The notes: a model not told the origin generated them from the letters alone. Numbered from the stretch's first letter, positions 35,025-44,869 are shown. The stretch is DNA of 64,000 bases from Actinomycetospora chibensis (GCF_028737215.1 NZ_JAQZAM010000012.1:62001-126000), one strand, 5' to 3'. Made by a program: numbers and translations.

Positions 35025-36341
35025 ATGGGTCGTGCCGAGGACGAGGTCGTGTCGCTGACCAGCGAGCTCATCCAGATCGACAGCCAGAACACCGGAGAGC
35101 TCGCGACGACGACGGGCGAGGCCGAGGCCGCCGCCTACGTGGACGCGAAGCTGCGCGAGGTGGGGTACGAGACCGAGGTGATCGAGTCCGGGGCTCCCGG
35201 GCGGCACAACGTGTTCGCGCGGCTGAAGGGCGCCGATCCCGAGCGCCCCGCGCTGCTCGTGCACGGGCACCTCGACGTCGTGCCCTTCGACGAGAGCGAG
35301 TGGTCGGTCCACCCGCTGTCCGGCTCGGTCCAGGACGGCTACGTCTGGGGTCGGGGCGCGGTGGACATGAAGGACATGGACGCGATGATCCTGGCGCTCG
35401 CGCGTCAGTTCGCCGCCGAGGGCACGGTGCCCCCGCGCGACCTCGTCTTCGCGTTCCTCGCCGACGAGGAGGCCGGTGGCGCCTACGGGTCGCACTGGCT
35501 CGCCGAGAACCGCCCCGACCTGTTCGAGGGCTGCACCGAGGCCCTCGGCGAGGTCGGCGGCTTCTCCCTGACCCTCGGTGAGGACGTCCGCGTCTACCCC
35601 GTGATGACCGCGGAGAAGTCGATCGCCTGGATGCGGCTGCGCGTGCGGTCCCGTCCGGGGCACGGGTCGATGATCCACGACGAGAACGCCGTGACGATCC
35701 TCGCCGAGGCCGTTGCCCGGCTGGGCCGCCACCGCTTCCCGCTGGTGCTCACCGAGTCGGTGCAGGGCTTCTTCGACGAGATCACGACGCTCACGGGCAT
35801 CGAGTTCCCGACCGACTCCGCGGCCGCCCTCGACGGCGCGGTGGCGAAGCTCGGCGGGGTCGCCCGCGTGGTCGGCGCGACCACCCGCGACACCGCGAAC
35901 CCGACGATGCTCTCGGCCGGCTACAAGGCGAACGTCATCCCGTCGGTCGCCGAGGCCACCATCGACTGCCGCGTGCTGCCGGGGCGCCAGGAGGCCTTCG
36001 AGCGCGAGCTCGACGAGATCCTCGGCCCGGACGTCGAGCGCGAGTGGATCCGCAACCTGCAGGCCGTGGAGACGAGCTTCGACGGCGAGCTCGTCGACGT
36101 CATGACCCGGGCCGTGCAGGAGGAGGACCCGCAGGCCCACACGCTGCCCTACATGATGTCCGGCGGCACCGACGCCAAGGCTTTCGAGAAGCTCGGGATG
36201 CGCTGCTTCGGGTTCGCGCCGCTGCGGCTGCCCCCGGACCTCGACTTCACCGCGCTCTTCCACGGCATCGACGAGCGCGTCCCGGTCGATGCGCTGCAGT
36301 TCGGGACCCGGGTGCTCGAGAAGATCCTGCGCCGGTGCTGA
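35025..36341 (+). CDS. M20/M25/M40 family metallopeptidase
   Basis: A 438-residue M20-type metallohydrolase of the ArgE/DapE/carboxypeptidase group. Motifs: LVHGHLDVVPFD (metal His and Asp), GRGAVDMKDMDAM (bridging Asp), FLADEEAGGAYGSHW (catalytic Glu pair), RPGHGSMIH in the lid domain, and SGGTDAKAFEKLGMRCFGFAPL near the end. The precise substrate is unknown. ATG 35025 is preferred: CAGGAT ends 7 nt upstream. ATG 35016 and GTG 35004 are in frame. Confidence 0.92.
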   Translation: MGRAEDEVVSLTSELIQIDSQNTGELATTTGEAEAAAYVDAKLREVGYETEVIESGAPGRHNVFARLKGADPERPALLVHGHLDVVPFDESEWSVHPLSGSVQDGYVWGRGAVDMKDMDAMILALARQFAAEGTVPPRDLVFAFLADEEAGGAYGSHWLAENRPDLFEGCTEALGEVGGFSLTLGEDVRVYPVMTAEKSIAWMRLRVRSRPGHGSMIHDENAVTILAEAVARLGRHRFPLVLTESVQGFFDEITTLTGIEFPTDSAAALDGAVAKLGGVARVVGATTRDTANPTMLSAGYKANVIPSVAEATIDCRVLPGRQEAFERELDEILGPDVEREWIRNLQAVETSFDGELVDVMTRAVQEEDPQAHTLPYMMSGGTDAKAFEKLGMRCFGFAPLRLPPDLDFTALFHGIDERVPVDALQFGTRVLEKILRRC

Positions 36342-36426
36342 GCGGCGGCCCCGTCGTGCACGACGCCGGACCGGTGGGTGCGGGCGGCGCGGGCGCCCCG
36401 CCGCCGCTGCACGGGGACGGCTGAGC

Positions 36427-37374
36427 GTGCGCGCCTGGCGGGTCCCGCGATACGGGCCCTTCGACGAGGTGCTCGAGATCGCCGACGTCCCGCGGCCCCC
36501 GGCGGCGGACGGGACGCGCGTGCGGGTGGAGGCCGCGGCCCTGAACTTCGCCGACATCCTCCACACCGCCGGCGAGTACCAGGAGCGCGTTCCGCCGCCG
36601 TTCACACCCGGCCTCGAGGTGGCGGGGGTGACCGACGACGGCCGGCGGGTCTTCGGCCCCGTGGCGCTGCCGCACGGCGGCTTCGCGGAGGAGGCGGTGC
36701 TGCGCACGACATGGCCGTGGCCCGAGGGGATGAGCGCGGGCCAGGCCGCCGGCTTCTTCGTGGCGTACCAGACCGGCTGGTGCGCGCTGCACCACCGCAC
36801 GACGCTGGGCGCGGGCGAGACGCTGCTCGTCCTGGCCGCCGCGGGCGGGGTGGGGGCGGCCGCGGTGCAGCTCGGTCGTGCCGCGGGCGCCCGGGTGATC
36901 GCCCAGGTGGGCGACGAGGCCAAGGCGGCGGTGGTGAGGGCGCTGGGCGCGGACGAGGTGGTCGTCGGTCACGACGACCTGGTCACCGCCGTGCGGGAGC
37001 TGACGGACGGGCGCGGCGCCGACGTCGTCTACGACCCCGTGGGCGGCGACCTGTTCGACGCCGCGCGGCGGGTCGTGGCGTGGGAGGGGCGGCTGCTGGT
37101 GATCGGCTTCGCCGGCGGGCGCATCGCCGAGGCGCCCACCAACCACGCGCTGGTGAAGAACTACGGCGTGGTGGGCGTGCACTGGGCGGCGTACCAGCAG
37201 CGGGCGCCCGAGCTCGTGGCGGCCTGGCAGCGGGAGATCGAGGTGCTCTGGGAGCGGCGGGCGATCGACCCGCTCGTCGGCGCCGAGTACGCGTTCGAGG
37301 ACCTGCCGGCGGCGTTCACCGAGCTGCAGGCGCGCCGGACCACCGGGCGCGTGGTGCTCCTACCGCCGACCTGA
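36427..37374 (+). CDS. NADPH:quinone oxidoreductase family protein
   Basis: A 315-residue zinc-independent medium-chain dehydrogenase. The GroES-like domain shows VRVEAAALNFADILHTAGEYQ and FTPGLEVAGVT; the cofactor domain shows VLAAAGGVGAAAVQLGRAAGARVIAQVG and DVVYDPVGGD. It probably reduces quinones or enones with NADPH. The GTG start lies 2 nt after a 29-codon ORF that bridges from the peptidase gene. Confidence 0.9.
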   Translation: MRAWRVPRYGPFDEVLEIADVPRPPAADGTRVRVEAAALNFADILHTAGEYQERVPPPFTPGLEVAGVTDDGRRVFGPVALPHGGFAEEAVLRTTWPWPEGMSAGQAAGFFVAYQTGWCALHHRTTLGAGETLLVLAAAGGVGAAAVQLGRAAGARVIAQVGDEAKAAVVRALGADEVVVGHDDLVTAVRELTDGRGADVVYDPVGGDLFDAARRVVAWEGRLLVIGFAGGRIAEAPTNHALVKNYGVVGVHWAAYQQRAPELVAAWQREIEVLWERRAIDPLVGAEYAFEDLPAAFTELQARRTTGRVVLLPPT

Positions 37375-37377
37375 GAT

Positions 37378-37412
37378 GGGGCTCTTCTGACGTTGAACGT
37401 CAGTGTGGCCCC
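37378..37412. terminator. Two-tier hairpin after the quinone oxidoreductase gene
   Basis: The inner palindrome CTGACGTT-G-AACGTCAG (37387-37403) lies inside an outer GGGGC/GCCCC pair. It starts 4 nt after the stop, between convergent genes. A good terminator candidate. Confidence 0.6.
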
Positions 37413-37416
37413 CAGG

Positions 37417-37434
37417 CTGACACGGACGTGTCAG
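37417..37434. terminator. Hairpin containing the DUF5703 stop codon
   Basis: CTGACACG-GA-CGTGTCAG, an 8-bp stem. On the minus strand the DUF5703 TGA stop (37431-37433) is within the first arm. Terminator candidate for the minus strand. Confidence 0.55.
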
Positions 37435-37673
37435 GTCGCGAGGCCGGCCTGGAGGGCGCGGGAGACCTTGCGGCGCAGCCAGACCTTCCGGGTCCCGTCG
37501 CTGTAGAGCAGCGTGCGGGCGAGCTCCCAGCCCCCGAACTCGGCGCGGATGCCGAGCTGCACGGTGGCCGAGATACGTGTGATGTCCGGGGGAAGGCGGA
37601 CGGGCTGGTACTCCCAGTCGCCGTCCACCACGGGCGCCCCGATGAGCGCACCCTCATCACCAGCATCGTTCAC
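37431..37673 (-). CDS. DUF5703 family protein
   Basis: An 80-residue protein of the actinobacterial DUF5703 family: WEYQPVRLPPDITRISATVQLGIRAEFGGWELARTLLYSDGTRKVWLRRKVSRA. Small, soluble, function unknown. GTG 37673 follows a full-length anti-SD match GGAGGTGATC at 5-nt spacing, the strongest ribosome site in the window, which rejects the longer frame to 37742. A TACGGT box on the minus strand lies about 45 nt upstream. Confidence 0.88.
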   Translation of the reverse strand: MNDAGDEGALIGAPVVDGDWEYQPVRLPPDITRISATVQLGIRAEFGGWELARTLLYSDGTRKVWLRRKVSRALQAGLAT

Positions 37674-37763
37674 GAGCTGATCACCTCCGGGACACGTGAC
37701 GGAGCGACGTCCACCGTACGCACCGGATCGCTCCCCGCGCACGTACCGCGACCCCGGTGTGGA

Positions 37764-38753
37764 TCACTCCCAGGGCGGGGTTTCCGGCTCGTCGATCTCG
37801 TCGTCGGGGGCCGTGGGGGAGCTGACGTCGTCGAGGGCGCCGCGGATGGCCGGGGGCAGCACGAGGTCCTCGGCGGCCAGCGAGCCCAGCAGCTGGGCCC
37901 CGTCCCGCGCGCCGACCACCGGTGCTGCGACCCCGGGCCGGTCGCGCACCCACGCCAGCGCGACGGCCAGTGGCGAGGTGCCGAGCCCGTGCGCCGCGGT
38001 GACGACGGCCTGCACGATGCGGGCGGTGCGCTCGGTGCGGTGCCGCCCGACGTAGCCCGCCAGGTGCTCGGACGCGCCGCGGGAGTCGGCGGGGACGCCC
38101 TCGCGGTACTTGCCGGTGAGCACCCCGCGGCCCAGGGGAGCCCAGGGCAGCAGCCCCAGCCCGTGGTGACCGGCGGCCGGCAGCACCTCGTTCTCGACGG
38201 TCCGTTCCAGCAGCGAGTACTCCGACTGCACCGACACCAGCGGCAGCGACGTCAGGGCCTGGCGGGTCGCGGCCGAGGCGACCTGCCAGCCCGCGTAGTT
38301 CGCGATCCCGGCGTACCGGGCCCGTCCCGTGGTCAGCGCCACGTCGACGGCGGCCAGGGTCTCCTCGAGCGGCACGTCGTCGTCCCACGCGTGCAGCTGC
38401 CAGAGGTCGACGTAGTCGGTGTTCAGGCGGTCCAGCGAGTCGTCGAGCGCCGTCAGCAGCGCGCCCCGCGAGGCGCCGCCGCCGAACGGGCCGTCCTCGC
38501 GCCGGGCCCCGGCCTTGGTGGCCACGACGACCTCGCCCCGGGGGATGACGTCGTCGAACAGACCGCCCAGGATCCGCTCGGCCTCGCCGCCCGCGTAGAC
38601 GTCCGCGGTGTCGACCAGGGTGCCGCCGGCGTCGAGGAACGCGAGCAGCGACGCGCCCGCCTCGTCGGCGTCGGTGTCCCGGCCCCAGCTCATCGTGCCG
38701 AGCGCCAGGCGCGAGACCCGCAGCCCGCTCGTGCCCAGCCGTCGCTGTTCCAC
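37764..38753 (-). CDS. Aldo/keto reductase
   Basis: A 329-residue NADPH-dependent reductase. [24 protein letters not shown] opens the barrel. The catalytic set is D in [15 protein letters not shown], Tyr of DVYAGG, Lys in VVVATKAG and the His position in LWQLHAWD. C-terminal cofactor contacts are [12 protein letters not shown] and [11 protein letters not shown]. It resembles actinobacterial YajO/auxiliary AKRs. GTG 38753 has TAAGCT 8 nt upstream on the minus strand. It is divergent from uppP. Confidence 0.9.
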   Translation of the reverse strand: MEQRRLGTSGLRVSRLALGTMSWGRDTDADEAGASLLAFLDAGGTLVDTADVYAGGEAERILGGLFDDVIPRGEVVVATKAGARREDGPFGGGASRGALLTALDDSLDRLNTDYVDLWQLHAWDDDVPLEETLAAVDVALTTGRARYAGIANYAGWQVASAATRQALTSLPLVSVQSEYSLLERTVENEVLPAAGHHGLGLLPWAPLGRGVLTGKYREGVPADSRGASEHLAGYVGRHRTERTARIVQAVVTAAHGLGTSPLAVALAWVRDRPGVAAPVVGARDGAQLLGSLAAEDLVLPPAIRGALDDVSSPTAPDDEIDEPETPPWE

Positions 38754-38761
38754 GGTCGGCC

Positions 38762-38767
38762 AGCTTA
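38762..38767 (-). promoter_or_regulatory. -10 box, leaderless promoter of the aldo/keto reductase gene
   Basis: Minus-strand TAAGCT ends 8 nt before GTG 38753. Confidence 0.4.
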
Positions 38768-38830
38768 CGAAGGCGTCACGACCACCTCCGAGGGGCCCGA
38801 GGGGGAGGCGGGCAGGGGGTGGCGGTGGGC

Positions 38831-38836
38831 TACCGT
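38831..38836 (+). promoter_or_regulatory. -10 box, leaderless promoter of uppP
   Basis: TACCGT ends 8 nt before GTG 38845. Confidence 0.4.
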
Positions 38837-38844
38837 CCGTGCCC

Positions 38845-39711
38845 GTGCAGGTGGGTGCCCCGATGGGCTGGCTCGAGGCCGTGGTCCTCGGGATCGTGCA
38901 GGGACTGACGGAGTTCCTGCCGGTCTCCTCGTCCGCGCACCTGCGCATCACCTCGGCGTTCTTCTTCGGCAACGACGCCGGCGCGGCCTTCACGGCGGTT
39001 ACCCAGCTCGGCACCGAGACCGCGGTGCTCATCTACTTCTTCGGTGACATCTGGCGCCTGCTCAGGGCCTGGTTCGTGGGCCTCGCGCGCCGCGACGAGC
39101 GCGGCTACGACTACAAGCTCGCCTGGTACGTGATCATCGGCTCCATTCCGATCGGCGTCCTCGGCCTGGCCTTCGAGGACGCGATCAAGGGCCCGGCCCG
39201 CAACCTGTACCTCAACGCGACCGTGCTCATCGTGTTCGCGCTCGTCCTCGCCGCCGCCGAGCGCTACTCACGGCAGCGCCGCGGCCCCGACCAGCTCACG
39301 CTGCGCGACGGCATCGTCATGGGCTGCGCACAGGCGATGGCGCTGATCCCCGGGGTCTCGCGGTCGGGTGGCACGATCACCGCCGGCCTGTTCCTGGGCC
39401 TGGAGCGCGCCGTCGCCGTGCGGTTCTCGTTCCTGCTGGCGCTGCCCGCGGTGTTCGCCTCCGGGCTGACCCAGATCCCCGACATCCTCGAGCCGTCCGC
39501 CGCCGACGTGCAGGGCAGCCTCGTGGTGGTCCCGAGCATCCCGCAGATGATCGTCGCCACGATCATCGCGTTCGTCCTGGGCTACGCCTCGATCGCCTGG
39601 CTGCTGAAGTTCGTCGAGAACCACACGATCTACGTCTTCGTCTGGTACCGGGTGCTGCTCGGGCTGGTCGTCCTGCTCGCCGTGAGCAACGGGGTCGTCC
39701 CGGCGACGTAG
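38845..39711 (+). CDS. uppP: Undecaprenyl-diphosphatase UppP (BacA)
   Basis: A 288-residue membrane phosphatase that recycles the C55 lipid carrier for peptidoglycan and wall polymers. Signature motifs: [23 protein letters not shown] near the N-terminus and [21 protein letters not shown] in the middle, with eight hydrophobic segments. GTG 38845 is chosen from the TACCGT box; ATG 38863 ([14 protein letters not shown]) is the usual family start and equally possible. It heads the conserved uppP - phosphomutase - DUF3090 - SCO1664 string. Confidence 0.94.
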   Translation: MQVGAPMGWLEAVVLGIVQGLTEFLPVSSSAHLRITSAFFFGNDAGAAFTAVTQLGTETAVLIYFFGDIWRLLRAWFVGLARRDERGYDYKLAWYVIIGSIPIGVLGLAFEDAIKGPARNLYLNATVLIVFALVLAAAERYSRQRRGPDQLTLRDGIVMGCAQAMALIPGVSRSGGTITAGLFLGLERAVAVRFSFLLALPAVFASGLTQIPDILEPSAADVQGSLVVVPSIPQMIVATIIAFVLGYASIAWLLKFVENHTIYVFVWYRVLLGLVVLLAVSNGVVPAT

Positions 39712-39724
39712 GCGAGCACCCGCG

Positions 39725-39730
39725 TACGGT
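39725..39730 (+). promoter_or_regulatory. -10 box, leaderless promoter
   Basis: TACGGT ends 6 nt before GTG 39737. Confidence 0.45.
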
Positions 39731-39736
39731 CGTGTC

Positions 39737-40489
39737 GTGACAACGGTGATCCTTCTGCGGCACGGCCGGTCGACGGCCAACGTGTCGGGTGTGCTCGCCG
39801 GTCGCAGCACCGGCGTCGGTCTCGACGACCACGGCCGCACGCAGGCCGAGAAGCTGGTCGACCGGCTCGCCGAGCTGCCCCTGGCGGCCGTGGTGACCTC
39901 GCCGCTGCAGCGCTGCCGGGAGACGGTGGCCCCGCTGCTCACCGCCCGCGGCCTGGAGGCGACGGTCGAGGACGACCTGTCCGAGGTCGACTACGGCGAC
40001 TGGACCGGGCGCAAGCTCGGCGATCTCGGCAAGGAGGACCTCTGGAAGGTCGTCCAGGCCCACCCGTCCGCCGCCGTGTTCCCCGGCGGGGAAGGCCTCG
40101 CCGGGATGCAGGCCCGCGCGGTCGCGGCGATCCGCCGGCAGGCCGCGCGCATCGGCGCCGAGCACGGCGACCGCGCCCTGTGGGTGGCCTGCAGCCACGG
40201 TGACGTGATCAAGGCCGCGGTCGCCGACGCGCTCGGTCTGCACCTCGACTCGTTCCAGCGCATCGTCGTCGACCCCTGCTCGGTGAGCGTCATCAGCTAC
40301 ACGCCCACCCGGCCCTTCGTCGTGCGGGTCAACGACACCGGCGGCGACCTGTCCGCGCTGGTCCCGAAGCCGGAGAGCGAGGAATCCGACAGTTCCTCCG
40401 ACGCCGCCGACGACCCCACGGCAGCCTCGTCCGGCGACGTCACCGTCCCCGCGGAGGCCACCGTCGGAGGGTCGACGGGAGTAGCATGA
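39737..40489 (+). CDS. MSMEG_4193-family histidine phosphatase
   Basis: A 250-residue member of the phosphoglycerate-mutase-like superfamily. The phospho-acceptor His9 is in LLRHGRSTAN. SEVDYGDWTG carries the acidic residue and ACSHGDVIKA gives the second His154. So it should be a phosphatase or phosphomutase acting through phospho-His; its substrate is unknown. The C-terminal ~40 residues (ESEESDSSSDAADDPTAASSG) are an acidic Ser-rich tail not needed for the fold. It is normally found beside DUF3090, SCO1664 and mshC genes; the DUF3090 gene follows here. Confidence 0.92.
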   Translation: MTTVILLRHGRSTANVSGVLAGRSTGVGLDDHGRTQAEKLVDRLAELPLAAVVTSPLQRCRETVAPLLTARGLEATVEDDLSEVDYGDWTGRKLGDLGKEDLWKVVQAHPSAAVFPGGEGLAGMQARAVAAIRRQAARIGAEHGDRALWVACSHGDVIKAAVADALGLHLDSFQRIVVDPCSVSVISYTPTRPFVVRVNDTGGDLSALVPKPESEESDSSSDAADDPTAASSGDVTVPAEATVGGSTGVA

Positions 40490-40547
40490 GGACGCCGTTG
40501 ACGCCAGGGGATCCGCACCTCCTCCAGCGGCGTCCCTCCGTGAGTCC

Positions 40548-40553
40548 TACGAT
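40548..40553 (+). promoter_or_regulatory. -10 box before the DUF3090 gene
   Basis: TACGAT ends 9 nt before ATG 40563; the intervening cgagaag is not a clear ribosome site. Confidence 0.4.
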
Positions 40554-40562
40554 CGAGAAGCC

Positions 40563-41132
40563 ATGCCCAGGGTGATCCACGTCTTCCGCCAGCCCGACCG
40601 GTTCGTCGCCGGCACCGTCGGGCAGCCCGGCGAACGCTCCTTCTACCTCCAGGCCACCGAATCGGCCCGGCGGGTGAGCGTGCTGCTCGAGAAGCAGCAG
40701 GTGTCGGTGCTCTCGGAGCGGATCGGCACCCTGCTCGAGGAGGTCTCGCGGCGCTTCGGTGCGGACGTCCCCGTGTCGGTGCCCGAGGACGAGGTCGACA
40801 CCTCGCCGCTCGAGGTGCCGGTGGAGGAGGAGTTCCGCGTCGGCACCATGGGGCTGGGCTGGGACGCCGAGTCCAAGAACGTCGTGGTCGAGCTGCTCGC
40901 GGTCACCGAGGAGGAGATCGACGAGTCGGTCGTCCTCGACGACACCGACGAGGGCCCCGACGCGCTGCGCGTGTTCCTCTCGCCCGCCGGCGCCCGCGCG
41001 TTCGCGACGCGCGCCGAGCGCGTGGTCGGCGCCGGACGGCGCCTGTGCCCGCTGTGCACCCAGCCGCTGGACGCCTCCGGCCACGTGTGCCCGCGGCAGA
41101 ACGGCTACCGACGCGTCGCCTCCCCCGAGTAG
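40563..41132 (+). CDS. DUF3090 family protein with C-terminal zinc knuckle
   Basis: A 189-residue protein of an actinobacterial family of unknown function. The core is MPRVIHVFRQPDRFVAGTVG, then RSFYLQATESARRVSVLLEKQQVSVLSERIGTLLEEV, and EEFRVGTMGLGWD. The C-terminus holds a CxxC-x8-HxC site (C162, C165, H174, C176) that should bind zinc. A segment before it (LRVFLSPAGARAFATRAERVVGAGRRLCPLC) is well conserved in the family as I remember it. The SCO1664 gene starts 4 nt after the stop. Confidence 0.93.
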   Translation: MPRVIHVFRQPDRFVAGTVGQPGERSFYLQATESARRVSVLLEKQQVSVLSERIGTLLEEVSRRFGADVPVSVPEDEVDTSPLEVPVEEEFRVGTMGLGWDAESKNVVVELLAVTEEEIDESVVLDDTDEGPDALRVFLSPAGARAFATRAERVVGAGRRLCPLCTQPLDASGHVCPRQNGYRRVASPE

Positions 41133-41136
41133 GCGC

Positions 41137-41945
41137 GTGAACGGGGACACGGGCGCGAACGGGTCGACCTCCGACGACCGGGAGCTGCTGCTCCACGGCC
41201 GGATGGAGGTCGAGGGCCGTCTCACGGAGGCGTCCAACACCACGCTGCTGTGCGTCATCGACTTCAACGGTGTCGAGGGCCGCTGCGTCTACAAGCCCGT
41301 CCGCGGCGAACGCCCGCTGTGGGACTTCCCCGACGGCACGCTCGCCGGGCGGGAGGTGGCGACGTACCTGGTCAGCGAGGCGGCCGGGTTCGGGGTGGTG
41401 CCGACGACGGTGCTGCGCGACGGCCCCTTCGGCCCCGGCATGGTCCAGCGCTGGATCGACACCGACGAGGAGCGCGAGCTCGTCGACGTCGTCCCGGCGC
41501 GCTCGGTCGGCCAGGGCTGGCGCACCGTCCTGCGTGCCCGCGACGCCGCGGGGGACCCGGCGCTGCTCGTGCACGCCGACGACCCGGCCCTGCGGCGCAT
41601 GGCGGCGCTCGACGTCGTCGTCAACAACGCCGACCGCAAGGGCGGGCACGTGCTCGCCGGCGTCGACGGCGGCGTCTACGGCGTCGACCACGGCATCTGC
41701 CTGCACCGCGAGGAGAAGCTGCGCACGGTGCTCTGGGGCTGGGTGGGCGAGCCGCTCTCCGACGACGTCGTCGACGGTCTGCGCCGCCTGCGCAAGGCCC
41801 TGTCCCCGGGCAACAGGGCGGGGCTCGACGACACCCTGCACGAGCACCTGACCCGTGCCGAGGTCTCGGCGCTGCGCTCGCGGCTCTCGAAGCTGCTCGA
41901 CGCGAACGAGCTGCCCGCGCCGGGAGGACGCTGGCCTCCGATCCC

Positions 41946-41961
<16 letters not shown>
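41137..41961 (+). CDS. SCO1664-family protein (PI3/4-kinase/HipA-like fold)
   Basis: A 274-residue protein of the SCO1664 family. It carries the residues of a minimal kinase of the PI3/4-kinase/HipA type: K53 in RCVYKPVRGERPLWDFPDG (ATP lysine), DVVVNNADRKGGHVL with D166/H171 as a catalytic loop, and GVDHGICL with D184 as the metal Asp. I infer a phosphotransferase; no substrate is known. GTG 41137 follows DUF3090 by 4 nt. Its last 16 bases overlap the metallo-hydrolase start. Confidence 0.9.
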
Positions 41962-42926
<965 letters not shown>

Positions 42927-42932
<6 letters not shown>

Positions 42933-42990
42933 CCGCCCCCCTGTGACCGCCCCCCTGTGACCGCCCCCCTGTGACCGCCCCCTGTGAACG
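42927..42990 (+). repeat. 14-bp minisatellite at a stop/start junction
   Basis: Units ctgtgaccgccccc at 42927-42940, 42941-42954 and 42955-42968, a 13-bp unit at 42969-42981, then a partial ctgtgaacgc. Every unit carries GTGA, an overlapping start-stop. The first TGA ends the metallo-hydrolase and the last GTG opens the 42984 ORF. Confidence 0.85.
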
Positions 42991-43125
42991 CTGCCGTCCC
43001 CCCGCGCCGGTCCGGGCGGGCTCTGGTGGTGTGGGGCGTCGCGGTCCTCGCGTACGTCGCCGGCCACCACCGGTGGCACCGGCGGGGATCGCGCGGTCGG
43101 CGCGGAAGGTGCCGCGGCCGGTCCC
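42984..43125 (+). pseudogene. Possible remnant of an MFS transporter N-terminus
   Basis: From GTG 42984 the frame reads VNAAVPPRRSGRALVVWG and VAVLAYVAGHHR, which resembles the first helix of actinobacterial MFS carriers (RALVVWxVxVLAYVxAVxHR). It then turns Arg-rich. Another forward frame over the same bases reads VAPAGIARSARKV, like the usual HRTSxGVAGxxAxxRF loop, so a frameshift could explain the loss. Nothing MFS-like follows before the convergent enoyl-CoA hydratase gene. The similarity is short, and this is a tentative call. Confidence 0.25.
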
Positions 43126-43926
43126 TCAGTCGGCCGCCGACGGGAAGCGGGGCTCGCGCTTCTCGCGCAGCGCCGTGTAGCCCTCGACGACGTCGGGGCC
43201 GAGGAACGTGAGCATCTCGTAGGCCGCGGACTGGTCGAAGGTCGGCCCGGCGCTGCGCAGCCAGTTGTTGAGGCTGCGCTTGGTGAGCCGGATCGCCTGC
43301 TGGGAGCCGGTGCCGAGGGTGTCGGCGACGCGCAGGGCCTCGTCGAGCACCTGGTCGCGGGGGAGCGCCTTGGCGACCATCCCGAGACGCTCGGCCTCGG
43401 CGCCGGTGACCATCTCGCCGGTCAGCAGGTAGTACCGCGCCTTGGCCATGCCGGCCAGCAGCGGCCAGATGATCGCGGCGTGGTCGCCGGCCGCGACGCC
43501 GAGCTTGACGTGCCCGTCGCCGAGCCGGGCGTCCTCGGCGGCGATGGCGATGTCCGCGAGCAGCGCGACGACCACCCCGGCCCCGACCGCGACGCCGTTG
43601 ATCGCCGACACGATGGGCTTGTCGCAGTCGATGATGTTGTAGACCAGGTCGGACATCTCGCGGAGCATGTGCTGGACGCGGTCGTAGTCGCCGGCCATCC
43701 GCTCGACCATCGCCAGGTCGCCGCCCGCGGAGAACGCCTTCCCGGCGCCGGTGATCACGGCGACACGGGTCTGCTCGTCGGCCCCCACGTCCCGCCAGAC
43801 CCGGGCCAGCTCCCCGTGGAGCCCCTCGTCGGCCGCGTTGTACTTGTCGGGGCGGTCGATGGTGATCAGCAGGACGCCGTGGTCGCGGCGCTCGAACGTC
43901 AGCTGGTGGTAGTCCTCGAACGGCAC
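43126..43926 (-). CDS. Enoyl-CoA hydratase/isomerase family protein
   Basis: A 266-residue crotonase-fold enzyme. Visible: [27 protein letters not shown], the oxyanion-hole regions [14 protein letters not shown] and [49 protein letters not shown], and the trimer helix at the C-terminus. The usual catalytic Glu positions are replaced by His/Ala-containing sequence (AAGDHAA), so it may be a non-hydratase member. It lies 28 nt downstream of a BadH-like dehydrogenase gene, and the pair suggests a CoA-thioester catabolic step. Confidence 0.9.
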   Translation of the reverse strand: MPFEDYHQLTFERRDHGVLLITIDRPDKYNAADEGLHGELARVWRDVGADEQTRVAVITGAGKAFSAGGDLAMVERMAGDYDRVQHMLREMSDLVYNIIDCDKPIVSAINGVAVGAGVVVALLADIAIAAEDARLGDGHVKLGVAAGDHAAIIWPLLAGMAKARYYLLTGEMVTGAEAERLGMVAKALPRDQVLDEALRVADTLGTGSQQAIRLTKRSLNNWLRSAGPTFDQSAAYEMLTFLGPDVVEGYTALREKREPRFPSAAD

Positions 43927-43954
43927 GGGCGCTCTCCTCGGTGGGTTCGTGCGG

Positions 43955-44713
43955 TCAGCTCATCGAGAGTCCGCCGCTGACGGACAGGGTCTGGCCGGTG
44001 ATGTACGCGGCCTCGTCGGAGGCCAGGAACGCGACGGCGTGGGCGACGTCGGCGGGCTGCGCGAGCCGGCGCAGCGGGATCGCCTTGATCAGCGCGTCGC
44101 GCAGCTTCGGGTTGTCCTCGGTGACCGACGCGAACAGCGCGGTGTCGGTCGGGCCGGGGCACACGCAGTTGACCGCGATCTGGTGGCGGGCCATCTCGCG
44201 AGCGGTGGTCTTGGTGAACGCGATGATCCCGCCCTTGGCCGCCGAGTACACCGCCTCGCCGGACGAGCCGACCCGGCCGGCGTCGGAGGCGAGGTTGACC
44301 ACCCGCCCGCCACCCTGCTCCACCATGATCGGGAGGACGGTCTTCGAGGTGTGCAGGACGCCGTAGAGGTTGATCCCGATGATCCGGTCCCAGTCGGCGG
44401 GGTCGGAGTCGACGAACGGCCCGACCTTGTCGTAGCCCGCGTTGTTGACCAGCACGTCGATGCGACCGAAGCGCTCGCGGACGGCGGCGACCATGGTCTC
44501 GACGGACTCCCGCGACGCGACGTCGCACGTGAGGCCGAGCGCGTCGCCTCCGGGGGCCGCGCCGAGTGTGGCCGCGGTGTCGTTCGCCGTCGCCTCGTCG
44601 ACGTCCGTGGCCACCACGGTCGCGCCCTCGGCGGCGAGCTTCTCGGCGATCCCGCGGCCGATGCCGCGCCCGGCTCCGGTCACGATCGCGATCTTCCCGT
44701 CCATCCTGCCCAT
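43955..44713 (-). CDS. SDR family oxidoreductase, BadH-like
   Basis: A 252-residue short-chain dehydrogenase. NAD(P) site TGAGRGIGRG, NNAG motif in VLVNNAGYDKVGPF, catalytic Ser and YxxxK in SDAGRVGSSGEAVYSAAKGG. The SDAxRVGSSGEAVYxxxKGG segment and the GQTLSVSGGLSMS end closely recall BadH, the 2-hydroxycyclohexanecarboxyl-CoA dehydrogenase of alicyclic acid degradation. ATG 44713 has GAGGAG about 10 nt upstream; ATG 44704 is in frame. Substrate assignment is by resemblance. Confidence 0.9.
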   Translation of the reverse strand: MGRMDGKIAIVTGAGRGIGRGIAEKLAAEGATVVATDVDEATANDTAATLGAAPGGDALGLTCDVASRESVETMVAAVRERFGRIDVLVNNAGYDKVGPFVDSDPADWDRIIGINLYGVLHTSKTVLPIMVEQGGGRVVNLASDAGRVGSSGEAVYSAAKGGIIAFTKTTAREMARHQIAVNCVCPGPTDTALFASVTEDNPKLRDALIKAIPLRRLAQPADVAHAVAFLASDEAAYITGQTLSVSGGLSMS

Positions 44714-44730
44714 GGGGTGGCTTCTCCTCG

Positions 44731-44762
44731 CTCGCGTGACGGCGGCCTCGCGTGACGGCGGC
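44731..44762. repeat. 16-bp perfect tandem repeat upstream of the SDR start
   Basis: ctcgcgtgacggcggc occurs at 44731-44746 and 44747-44762, 18 nt from the SDR start codon. It may be a regulator binding site or a slippage product. Confidence 0.65.
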
Positions 44763-44852
44763 ACGGAGCGAAGCGGACGCGCCCGGGCGCGCGCAAGCGG
44801 GAGCCTCGGCACAGCGCACGGGCCGGCGGAGGTCGACATCTCCGTGAGCGGA

Positions 44853-44869
44853 GCTTCGGGAACCGAAGC
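44853..44869. terminator. GCTTCGG-GAA-CCGAAGC hairpin, copy 3
   Basis: The same 7-bp stem as at 19855, 34 nt beyond the minus-strand end of the sortase-like gene. Together the copies suggest a small family of terminators. Confidence 0.5.

Noticed and set aside
36335-36424. A 29-codon gene VLSGGPVVHDAGPVGAGG... between the peptidase and oxidoreductase genes
   Set aside because: Gly/Ala/Pro-rich, overlaps the end of the peptidase and has no ribosome site. Kept only as a possible coupling frame, not as a gene.
43981-44755. Plus-strand open frames opposite the SDR gene
   Set aside because: Shadow of the SDR; the minus-strand protein has all SDR motifs.
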